DNA from: Apricaphanius iberus
Taxonomy: Eukaryota; Chordata; Actinopteri; Cyprinodontiformes; Aphaniidae
Length of the DNA stretch: 64,000 nucleotides
Assembly: GCA_028564705.1 (NCBI GenBank)
Contig: JAPXFQ010001673.1
Coordinates: 511,501-575,500, forward strand
Direction: 5' to 3'
Part shown: piece by piece, positions 1 through 9,790 of the stretch
Layout: every line of letters starts with the position of its first letter
How positions within the stretch are numbered: position 1 is the first letter of the stretch
Program-made: the position numbers and the translations under genes
Notes under the pieces: generated by a model
What the model saw: the letters and a program-made list of their open reading frames with translations, nothing else
Told to the model about the DNA's origin: nothing
Database searches by the model: none

Positions 1-1036
1 AATAAAATAACCTATACAAAGAACATATTCTTGTTTAAGCAACAATTGCTCTAAGATATATATTGAAATTTGTGGTTCAGATATTATGTTTGGCCACATA
101 CTCAAAATAAAACCAGTATTAACAACTACCCCATCAGGTGCAATGTACAATTCATTTTAATAGCTGTCCGAAATGACTATTATATGCTACCTCAAATATA
201 CTGTAGATTTTCCTTCACACGTAAAAAACAATTTCCCCTCGGGCAACTGGGCTCACTCTTTACTATAGACCACTCACATATTCCTAAATGTCATAGAATG
301 AATTATCAGAGGGAAAAACATCTAAGCGTTCTGCAGAGTTCAACCCAGTGTCAGTTTATTTTCCATGAGTGATGCTGGCTTTAATATAAAGCCTTCTAAG
401 CAGCAAGTGACCTTGGCCGGTTATCTGCATCCAAATCATACTCTTCCTTTATTCTAGAGACTGCACCATAGACGGAGACTTCTAAAAAAAAGGAAAGAGA
501 AAAAGTCTTTGCCTAAACACTTTTCTGTCACACTCTGTATAAAGTCCTCGCAATAAAAACGCCTTTTAACAACCCTTTTGATTAGTCCACTTGGCGGATT
601 GTGGCTGAATCAATTTGCAGAAGCCAACTTTGGTTTAATCAGTTTCTCCCACTAAATAAAAGAGGGTTCAAAGGGCCATATTATCTGGGAGAGAAAATTG
701 GAAACAGGGAGGCAGGGCATGATTGAACATTAAAGGTCATCACAGAGCGTATCAGATTTCTTATCAAGCCTTTCTTCTCTTCCTGCCTGCTTTGGGGAAA
801 GCCAATATCTGCTGAGCGATGTTTTTAAAATGACCCAGCTCTTGGCTAGCTTCTTCCTCTCACTTGGCCCGGGCATCAGAGGTGGTGGACAGAGAATCAA
901 CCACCAGGGAATCATCACAAAACAGAATCCGCTTCCGCAGCCATTAAACAAAAATACTTAATGAGAGAAGATGAAGCTCACAGAGGGAGACCGAAATAAC
1001 AAATAAATATTAAAGATGGCCCAAAACGTGTCTCAC

Positions 1037-1113
1037 CGCTCAGCCTCCAGGCGCATCTCCTCCCGCTTCTGCCTCCTCAGCTCCCGGCGCCGCTCAAAGT
1101 CCAAGTCCTCCAT
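1037..1113 (-). CDS. cald1: caldesmon, first coding exon (partial gene)
   Basis: On the minus strand the frame opens with ATG at 1113-1111 and reads MEDLDFERRRELRR, then QKREEMRLEAE plus the first two bases of an Arg codon. Vertebrate caldesmon, an actin-, tropomyosin- and myosin-binding regulator of smooth-muscle and non-muscle contractility, starts almost identically (MDDFERRRELRRQKREEMRLEAER). The exon ends at a consensus GTGAGA donor (first intron base 1036), the point where human cald1 isoforms diverge (the next human exon begins IAYQRND). An acceptor CTGCAG precedes nine non-coding bases, so the exon spans about 1037-1122 and is internal, with 5' UTR exons further up at higher coordinates. 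The next coding exon is not seen in bases 1-1036 and probably lies outside the window. This segment forms part of the N-terminal myosin-binding region. The family call is firm; which teleost paralogue (a or b) is not decidable. Confidence 0.87.
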
Positions 1114-1122
1114 GATTGTGTT
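1114..1122 (-). other. cald1: cald1 5' UTR tail of the first coding exon, with splice acceptor
   Basis: Nine bases lie between the acceptor (CTGCAG, last intron base 1123) and the cald1 ATG. They read in frame with it as N-T-I with no stop. An upstream exon ending in phase 0 could therefore extend the protein. The upstream tract is only moderately pyrimidine-rich. Confidence 0.6.
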
Positions 1123-2180
1123 CTGCAGAGACGTAATTAAACAGATACAGTCATTTACTCGCTTTCTGGGGAAGAAGCAGGAAGAATGAAAGGCATTCAT
1201 TTACAGGGCTGACCTCATTTATTGGTAAAAAGCCTCAACCAGCAGGGTGCCCAACTCTGTTGGTGTCCTGCATGTTTCAGATGGCGTCTTGGTCCAACAC
1301 AGCTGATTCAAACGGCTGCATTAGATCCTGAGCATGTCAGGTCCTACTGCAGCCCGCTAATGACTCATTTCATTCGGCTGTGTTGAACCAGGATACATGC
1401 AGCACAGACTTAGACTAGACACTAAACTCTTGGACACTAGACGCCACTACCCTAGTATAAAGTTGATGTTTTATTGTAGCCGCATGATCTCAGAAAATGG
1501 AATAAAAATAAAAAATATCCATCTTTTACAGCTGTTTTCAGATAGACGTTCCGGAATATTTGCGGGAAATTTCGTTAAGTCTTTAACCGTAGCTCTTTTC
1601 AAATATACCACTTTTTTACCAGAATATTGCCTTTCAGCTTCATTCACGCGGCAAGAAATGTACATGAGGATCCTGATGAATCTCTAGGGGGTGCTGTATC
1701 CGGATAAAACGTGAAAAGGGCTGCCAGCGTCCATATGTCACTTCCCCAAACAAACTCAGTTTTGCAAAGAGGCTGACGAAACAGCAGAACGCTTCTTTTG
1801 TGTGCAATTCTGCGCAATTCTACGCTTATGAGATATTGATGACGATGCTGAACGGAAAATGGAAGTGAAAGAAAAGGAGTGTGAAGCAGCCTTTGATAGA
1901 TGCGATGTATATTTTATATTTTTCTGGAACTTTACCTGACATTCTGAACGCAAACACCCTACTGCGACAAATCTCTTGTTCCTAGGGCATCCAAGTAAAT
2001 AGGCTGGTAAAGGTAATCTACACAGAGTTCGGAAGTTTGCTTTCAGACTCAAAGATTAAACAGATGAAATTCGGAAAATTACCAGGAGTCCACAAGATGT
2101 TTACTAAAGATGTACTCTAAACCCCAAAATGTAACAGCAAAAATTAAGTACTCCTCTCTTTAATCACATCGCATCCACCT
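1123..2180. other. presumed cald1 first-intron sequence, nothing recognised
   Basis: This stretch has no supported exon, RNA or repeat boundary. It is assigned to the cald1 intron because it lies immediately 5' of the first coding exon's acceptor. Confidence 0.4.
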
Positions 2181-2650
2181 GTAGTGTTTTAGCAACCACG
2201 GCTCTCCGAGCGGCCACCGCGGAGACCCAAATTTCCGCACCGCGCACCTAGGAAATTTTTCAACAACGGAAAAACATGGCGGACTGGCAAGAGCTCCCAT
2301 TAGCGGAGGTTCGTAAATACAGACATCTTTATGATTCGGCTGATAGAGATCACTGTGATCAACTGTGTTTTAATGGACAAGTGGACAGTATCCTTTTTTG
2401 CCTTTAAACAGCATAAAAGTTCTGCTTTGTTTAAGCTCTCAACAACAGTGATTACTACTTCTACTGTGGTGTAGTGTTGTATGCATGCTGTAGAGCCTTA
2501 CGCCGCCCCCATACAGTCTTCAAGAATATTGGTTCTCAGCGGTGACAGGCCGCAAAAAGTATAAACGCTACTAGAAGGGATCTCGTCCGGTTCCGCACGT
2601 CTCATTTGCGCGCGGAATGTACTGTACATGCGTGAAGCATAAACTAAGCT
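2180..2650 (+). mobile_element. 5'-truncated PIF/Harbinger-like element, right terminus retained
   Basis: The right end around 2633-2650 reads GTGAAGCATAAACTAAGCT. It is nearly the same as the right terminus of the element at 23719-24386 (GAAGCATAAACTAGGCT). The base triplet after it is TGA rather than a clean TWA target duplication, and no matching left terminus was found, so the left boundary is arbitrary. The segment contains the MADF-like exon remnant. Confidence 0.4.
2276..2407 (+). pseudogene. MADF/Myb-like exon remnant of a Harbinger-type transposon
   Basis: An ATG in a good context (AAAACATGGC) opens a 43-codon frame beginning MADWQELPLAEVRKY and continuing RHLYDSADRDHCD before a stop at 2405-2407. 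The pattern W..L..EV+KY..LYD....D..D is the start of a MADF domain, a Myb-related DNA-binding fold. PIF/Harbinger transposons typically encode such a Myb/MADF-like accessory protein beside their nuclease. Just downstream, near 2625-2650, is a terminal sequence shared with the complete Harbinger MITE at 23.7 kb, which supports transposon origin. Only the first third of a MADF domain is present, and no continuing exon was recognised. The sequence around it is CpG-rich, unlike its neighbours. A host MADF gene exon is the alternative but less likely. Confidence 0.45.
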
Positions 2651-2780
2651 TGAGCTTCATCCAACCAAAGCACATGAAACAGTCCCAACAGAGTTGATAA
2701 AAAAAACAACCAGTTATGTGTGTGACGGCAAGACACAACCAATATTTTTTCCTGACATGCCTCCCAAAAACCAGTTACTC

Positions 2781-2956
2781 TGGATGTAAGAAAATATCAA
2801 TAAGCCAAAATATTACAATATATTGTCATGATCAATAATCAAAAGGAATGTATCGATTTTTTACATTTCTTTTATTTTAAAGAATTAGAACTAAACCATT
2901 AATAATGATGGCAATTGGCTGTTTTCACCTTTGTCGGTCCAGTGGGTCAACTAGTT

Positions 2957-3025
<69 letters not shown>

Positions 3026-3075
3026 CACAATACTCTTAGTATCGCAATATATAGTGTTGTACCAGGTGTATTGTG
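2781..3075 (-). mobile_element. truncated hAT-like nonautonomous element carrying a (TA)n tract
   Basis: This copy matches, in inverted orientation, the element at 13510-13990. Shared blocks include the terminal GGATGTAAGAAAA, a central ACCATTAAT motif, the GGCTGTTTTCAC block and the ACTCTTAGTATCGCAATATAT block flanking the TA repeat. The distal end stops near 3075, short of the terminal CATTCCTA seen in the other copy. It has no transposase coding. Confidence 0.6.
2973..3021. repeat. (TA)n microsatellite
   Basis: About 49 bp of perfect TA dinucleotides follow an A-tract at 2957-2972, inside the hAT-like element. Confidence 0.97.
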
Positions 3076-6000
3076 AAAGTTATTTCAACATTAGTTCTGT
3101 TTAGTAATTAGTAATTCTTAGTAAAAGCATTTGGTACTCTGGCTCAACTGAAGGACACTTAGAGACATTGTTATGTCTGTAGAGTAGTTCACTCTGAGAT
3201 AAGCACTGGGGGAGAGGGAGGCACACTCAAGTCTAGATGGGGAGAGGGCAATCACCCAGGAGATGGGCTTCTTTCCAGTTCCTAGTAAATATGTTAAAAA
3301 CTCCAACGGAGACTTAATCAGCCTTATCCTTATCTACATCTATGTGGAATTCTGCCATATCATGTGATACATATACCACCAGATTCTTGCCAATACATGT
3401 CTACCAGTTGCCATGTAAACATTGTCTAATAGTTGTTATGGAAACTTAAACACAGTAAATTTGAGGTGGTTTAGGCTATTGTACATGTCTAGTAGCTATT
3501 TCACTTAGGAAAGCAAAGGCAGATGAGTGTTGGATCTTCACGTCTTTCTCATTTTGAAGATCGTCTAAGAGCGTGCATGTTGTGTCGTATGCATTTCTAG
3601 GATAAAAAGAAGCATATTTACCAATAATTCATTCCTAAAATAGATGCAAAGTATAAATATTTTACATGTAGGCCTATGCATTTATTTTAAAGGTTTCTAT
3701 CACATTCTCGCCAGGGTTGCTTTAAATTCATTCAAACATCAGACAACCGTATCTCATATAGCGCTCACTTTTCATGTTTTAAATACCCCACTGGACTTAA
3801 ACAGCATGATGTGCAACTTTAATTGCCATCTCTCTAGATGGGGTCATAATTTTTGCACACACAGCTCTCAGTCATCAGCAAGCTGAGAATTTTACCTAAA
3901 AAAGAAAAAGTTGGAAAGCACACAAGTGAGCACAAAAACAAGGGACATGGAGAAAGGGAGGGGGGTGAAGCCGAAACAGGATGTTAACATCAGTTTGGAG
4001 TAAATGTAAAATGAGAAAAAAAAAGAAAGGAGAAAAAAAAACTACTTCGTACATGACTGGCTGTGAAGCCTGAGACCACCCAGGAGCTGTTGGGCCTTCC
4101 ATCATACATCTATGATTCATGCAAAAAAAGAAAACCCAATCTACTCCACACCGACTGAAATGGAGAAAACACCAACTGGCTACATTTAACACCTCTTTTA
4201 ATGATGTACAGCAAAAAACCAACGCAAACAGTCCTGAGAATATGATGCTTACAACAGATTATAGCAATAAAGAAAGTTTTTCATACCTTAAATTTGCCTC
4301 CAAAGTCTTATTTTTTTTTTTGTCCTTCAAACCATACCAGTTACTTTAATGGTTTGTCCAAGCAAAGATGCAAAGCAACAACTTTGAGTAGTGCTTCCCG
4401 AAGCTGGCCTCATTTGACAAAAAAAAAAAAATGCCTGCTCGTTTCTCCCCCTCTCCTAGTCGTCTCTCTCTGCTTCCTCCCTCTCTCTGTCCTCCCATCT
4501 CTGCTCCAAAACTTTTCCTGCGCTGTTTACAGACGTGTCAGAGCTTGGCTAAACTTTGTTTTCCCTCGCAGCTTCCTGTATGCTGTAAGTTACACCCCCC
4601 CCCCCCCATCTGCAATCTCTAAATATTGCCACCCAGGTATATATGCAAACAAGCACGTAGGAGAGGCATTACCATGTTTTTCTGCCCGCTCAAGGATGCA
4701 TACTAATGAGAAGAAACGGATGCGTGCCTGAGTACGAACACCTGAGAACCCCCCCCCCCCCCCCACATTGCATCTCCAACCCCTTTCACATGAGCCTGTA
4801 CAGTAAACAAAAACCCTGCCTCTGTATGCCATTATACTCTTAAAGAGTAGCCCTAAATAGTGCAACAGGTCCACACATTTAGAGTCATCCGTGAAAACGG
4901 GGGAGGGAGATGGCTAGTCGCACGGCTGTAATCAAGACGATGCGAGATGATCAAGAACTACACCTGACGAGACATCACTGTTCCAACCGCACGCTTTCCG
5001 TTCTCCGGCAGTGCCGAGGGAGGCAGAACTTATTAGCTATGCGAGCACGCAAAGCGCGTAAATTTAGGGTTATTGCTACGCATCATGTTTGATTTATGCA
5101 GCTTAGAGGCACAGGTTCACAAAATGACTGAAAGACCTGTCATTTATCAATAGACGGATGAAACAACAAAGAGGACTAGCTGAATTACAATTCATGTTGT
5201 AAATGAGCAATAAACAAAAGAGAGAACGCCCTGGAAGAACATTTGTTTTGCTAATATCTATGTATTATTCCTAATTACGGCAGCTATTAACTTTGTGTTA
5301 GCACAGTTATGTTCTTCCCTGGAGAAAATACCCGTCTCAGTGTTTCAGTCTTTAGCTTACTCCCTTTTCTAGAAAAATGACTGATAAAAATATGGTTGCC
5401 ATGGTTGCTATCACTCCATTTTAGCCTTTACATAAAAAGTATACCTACCAAAGCGCTTCTGTTTCTCTTTCTTGAACAAAATGGTTATCATTAACTTTGT
5501 CCACTCTTTGTTGTTCTTGCTTAATCTTCTTGCTTAATCTAATACCAGTTTAATGCTTCGGTGTTTAGCACTTTTCATTTTCTGGATACGACCCATTGAC
5601 CGCCATTATTTTCTCTTTTCATAAAAAGGTGCACCTTGCCCAATCTTATTTTGGATCAAATTGTGTTATTTTCCTGGACAAAACTACTCAAAGAAAAATG
5701 CTGCCATTGACTTTCTGTTCTTTCTCTGCTTTCCATTTCCTTTGAAGATACTCCTACTTAACCATTTCCTTTTCTTAGAGAAACAGTTAATTATATGCTA
5801 CAAAAATTCTATGCTTAACATCTTTGCATTTCTTTCCAATAGAAAGCACTCCTTGCTCAAGGTTTTCGTTCATTTCTTTTTTAAACCTGCACAGTCTTCC
5901 CAAACACCCTTTCGGCTGACAACAAATGGCCGCTCGTACCGGGCCTGCTTCTCCTAGAGGTGTCTTCGTGTTGAACGGGAGCCGTTCCTCTCCACTGAAC

Positions 6001-6438
6001 TACTTGCACAAGATGAGGGACTGTGGCAAAGTCCCAATTTGACGTAATCAGCTGGGCTTTACATATTTGGCTGCTTGATCAACTGAATATAACCGTGTCT
6101 TTTAAAGACCAAGTTCGAAACTGAATTTAACTCAGTTTCGAACTTTGGATCGTACTGGAATAAACGTAGTTATATACATATATAAATGGATATGAACTGG
6201 ACTTGCTTGTCTTTTAAAGTCAATTTTGATTAAATTTGCTTTGAAATATAGAGCTATTAAATAAAACCTAGTTAAAAATGACATTACAATGCATTTTTTT
6301 ATTTTTCCTTATTCAATGCAAAGCCTCACCTGTGCCCTTAGGGCGGAAGGGTGGTCAGGTCAGGGGGGCGTCTGATCACCTCCACCCCCTCCTGGGAGCC
6401 GAGGCTTTTATTTATACTTTAACTGTGATTAAGCCCCA
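3076..6438. other. non-coding, no gene recognised; two poly-C tracts
   Basis: The stretch is AT-rich and has no supported exon. It contains C13 at 4595-4607 and C16 at 4749-4764, plus pyrimidine-rich tracts at 4430-4500. The 145-codon frame at 4294-4731 is low-complexity and has no family signature. Confidence 0.5.
6111..6145. repeat. perfect 14-bp inverted repeat (hairpin)
   Basis: The arms AAGTTCGAAACTGA (6111-6124) and TCAGTTTCGAACTT (6132-6145) are exact reverse complements separated by 7 bases. No gene or element boundary is seen next to it. Confidence 0.85.
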
Positions 6439-6457
6439 GTCACTAGGTGGCAGCAGT
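6439..6457 (+). promoter_or_regulatory. CTCF-like motif
   Basis: The sequence GTCACTAGGTGGCAGCAGT matches the CTCF core consensus (CCASYAGRKGGCRSY-like). It sits in a locally GC-richer block downstream of cald1's putative 5' exons. Motif match only; no occupancy evidence. Confidence 0.45.
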
Positions 6458-9137
6458 GCTCAAACTTATCAACAAGCTGTCTGTTCAGCCCAGCAGAAGA
6501 AGTCTACACAGACAGATCTGAGAGACAAAGATGTTCTTTAATCCACGCTGCAGGAAAGGGAGACGGAATCGTGGAATTTAACAACTAAAAATGGATTACA
6601 CAAACGTAAGCCCACGGTGACGACCAGTGATAGCAAGCTTTGCATTAGAAACAAGAAGAAACGAGAGCTCTGTCAGGGAAGAAAACCGCAAACGAAGCGC
6701 TGCAGAAAGACCGTTAAACATAAAAGCACTGACATACATTGATTTCACTGGAGTCTGGGAAGGAATAGGAAATAAAAATGAACACAGGTTTAGATAAATA
6801 TGGAAGCAGTATGAATATTTACTGTTTCCAGGTCTCTATGAGACTTGATCAGGTGGTGAGAGATCTTATGTAATAGGGCGTATGAAAAATATATTATTTG
6901 TTTTGCACATAGAATGCTTTTGTTCTTTAAAAATAACAGCGAAATACTTGAACCATGGCACAGTAGGTTTATGAAAATAGTTGTGAATAACAGTAAATGT
7001 GGTATTTGGTTATTGATTTGGTCAATTGTTTTCAGTCACCACAATTACATACTTTTTAGTTTAATAAATATGACTAGAATGGAAAAAGCAGAATTCAGAA
7101 AAATCTAAATGGAAAAAGTGGAACTCGTGAAATTAAGCATTTCTAACATAATAAATGGATTTCATAGGGTTGCAGAGCCGAAAAGAAAAACGGTGAAGGT
7201 GAAGAAGTTATGTAGCTTGAAAATGGATAAACTGATGAAGCTGACAGGTTATCAATTAACACAGTTTAAAAAAAGCTTTAATATTCAATATTAGTTTAAA
7301 AATGCACATCTCATTGAATCATTTGAACTGTTTCTGTTATGAGCATCACACAGACCGAGCAGTCTGGATTAAATGTTACCAACTGAGCTAATAAACTGAA
7401 CTGGGAAATAGTGTCAAGACTTAAAAAAATTAAATGAGCTGCAACCATTTGAAGTAGTTGCATCTTATTAAATTAATTTTCGTTTCATAATCACTACATA
7501 GTATATGCAGTGTTCTGGTGCCGGTTGGAATCAATAAATAATTAAATTAAATATTTTTACATATCAATCTGTTGTTGGAGGGAGGGGGGGACGTGGGGGG
7601 GGGGGGGGGGAGGTGCGCGAAAAAAAAATCTGTTCTCTAGGGGGGGCATGGCAGAAAATAATTGAGAAACACTGCCTTAGAGTAAAGTTCTGTAGAGGGA
7701 CCTAGAGGTGTAACTGCTGTGTGCTTCACAGTAGGGGCCACCCACACATTGCAAAAGCCAACAAAGGCAGGAGAGGACAGAACTGTTCCATAAAGTTGAG
7801 CCAGCCAGAGTAAACATTTTGTCACATTTTAAACCTGCCTGTGCCTGTCAGCTGTGAAACATCTTCCTCCACTGGCTTTGTCCATTTATTCCTGCTTATC
7901 TATCGATCCACTGCCCCCCCCCCCACCCCCCCACCCCACACCACCCCTCTTTTTCTCCCCCACCATCTTCCACACTGGGAATAATAATACATTTACCAGT
8001 CAAATCACTACCTGTCGAGTCTGCCAGACCCTGGCGCACAAGCTGGAGTCTAAGTGCCAGTCTCTTGAAAGCCCTTAAAAACCCAAGCTGATATGATCCT
8101 CACAATCACAGGGATTACACTACCGTATCATGACAAAGTCTTGAGTTTAAACAATAGAACGCTACTGGCCGAATGAGGCACCAAACAAAACAGATAAAGT
8201 TGGTTTAGTGTAAAAGAAAAAAAAGCTTGGTCCTACTTTTCGATTACAAGCAAGGACTTGCTATCCTCTCACAATCTCTGCATGAACACATTTATCTTCA
8301 AGGTACAGTCTTAAAGCTATGTGTGGAATGTTATTTAACCTTTGATTCTAATAAAGACTTTAAAGAGACTCCATATTTCTTATTACACATGCCAGTTAAA
8401 CAATCCTCTCTTTGTGCGTGCAGGCCCTGCTTTAGTTATTGAGGAAAATGGGGGTTACATTAAAATGAGGCAGACGAGCAAAGACCAACAGTACTTTTAG
8501 TTATGGGCTTTCCAGCTGTGAGGTTAGTTAATAAAATGAACAATAACAGTAACTTGCATGGATCCAGCTCCAAGTAGACGTTATGAAATTTGCTAATAGC
8601 ATTTATCATGCTGATAGGACCAATATTCAAACTATATTTTTACCTCAGGGTGGATTGTACCTATACACATTGAAACATGTATATTGTCACAAGAAAAATA
8701 AAAAATGACAGAAACCCAGTTCTTGTCAAAAATGAGAATTGCATAAATACTGACTTCAAAGTTAATTAGAAATAAAAATCAAATGTTTGCAATATAAACA
8801 CTGCTCTATTACGAGTTTTCAGTATTTCTTTATCTGTACCACTGCAATATAACTTCCCTCAAATTAGAGTCCAAAATTAACCCTTGCCAGATCTGGCAAC
8901 CTTGTCAAAATATATTGAGCATAACTTGTGTGTTGCAGCTTTTTTTTCACAGATAAAAAACAACAACGTTTTTTTTGCACCTCCGGTTACTTTGCATGCA
9001 GTACTTTTATCATTCACTGTCTGGAAATGCTTTATAAAAATTTAGATTACAATACTTGTAAAAAATAATTTTATTTTTTTACTGTATTAGTCACAATCTT
9101 TAAATGTTTTTTGACCTCCAGATGACGTTAACAGTCT

Positions 9138-9168
<31 letters not shown>

Positions 9169-9670
9169 TTCATAGTTCTTAATGTGACTAGTCGAGTGAT
9201 GGACATTTTTTAAATTTGACCTGACTCCCTGCACTGAACATTTAGATATTGAACAGTAAAACTAGAAAGTTCCACTTGCTCTGATCTTATTTGTGCTTAT
9301 ACAACCAGATAGCCACAAGTTAACTGCATTGAATGGTTTCATACATATTTAATCAAAATTCTTAAGAAAATATATTTCAATATGTGTTGAATGAAATGGT
9401 AATTTATTTTGTATATTGCTATTCTTATTTTTTCCTTTTTTTTGGCTTGAAGAATGTAATAATTATTGGCTTCCAGCACATATGCACACGTCACCAGGGC
9501 TGATTTAGAATTTACCTGCAGGTCATGTACATCATAGTGACAGGGCTGTCAAAATTAAAGTGAAAATCTTTCTTTTGTTTTTTCACTAAGACTTCGGATC
9601 AAATGTGTCCACATCGAAAGTAACGTTACAGTTCACATTTACGAAAAGCTGAAAGTCCGCTGACACTCAC
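6458..9670. other. presumed cald1 intron, no gene recognised; G- and C-tracts
   Basis: No exon is supported. A long interrupted G-tract lies at about 7577-7612 and a C-rich tract at about 7914-7940. The remainder is AT-rich unique-looking sequence. Confidence 0.4.
9141..9169. repeat. (AC)n microsatellite
   Basis: About 29 bp of perfect AC dinucleotides. Confidence 0.95.
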
Positions 9671-9790
9671 CTTACTTGTTTAAGTGTCAGCTCCAGCAGC
9701 GAGTGAGGAACGGAGGATTAAGAGGTAGAGCTGAGCCGGCGCGCAAACAGCAGGTATGGACGGAGGCGGGAGGGGGGCGCGGATGTTGCG
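9671..9790 (-). other. cald1: candidate cald1 5' UTR exon / proximal promoter
   Basis: On the minus strand a GC-rich, CpG-containing segment ends in AAACAAGTAAG followed by a perfect GTGAGT donor (intron starts at 9670). The segment just upstream (9720-9790 on the plus strand) contains C-rich and GCGCGC sequence typical of a TATA-less promoter. It lies about 8.5 kb 5' of the first coding exon on the same strand. That is the arrangement expected for a non-coding first exon, since the coding exon itself has an acceptor. The upstream boundary is a guess; no TSS motif defines it. Alternatives are a CpG-rich transposon relic or another gene's exon. Confidence 0.45.

Noticed and set aside
4294..4731. 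145-codon plus-strand frame
   Set aside because: Composed of Pro/Ser/Leu runs from pyrimidine tracts and a poly-C run; no domain.
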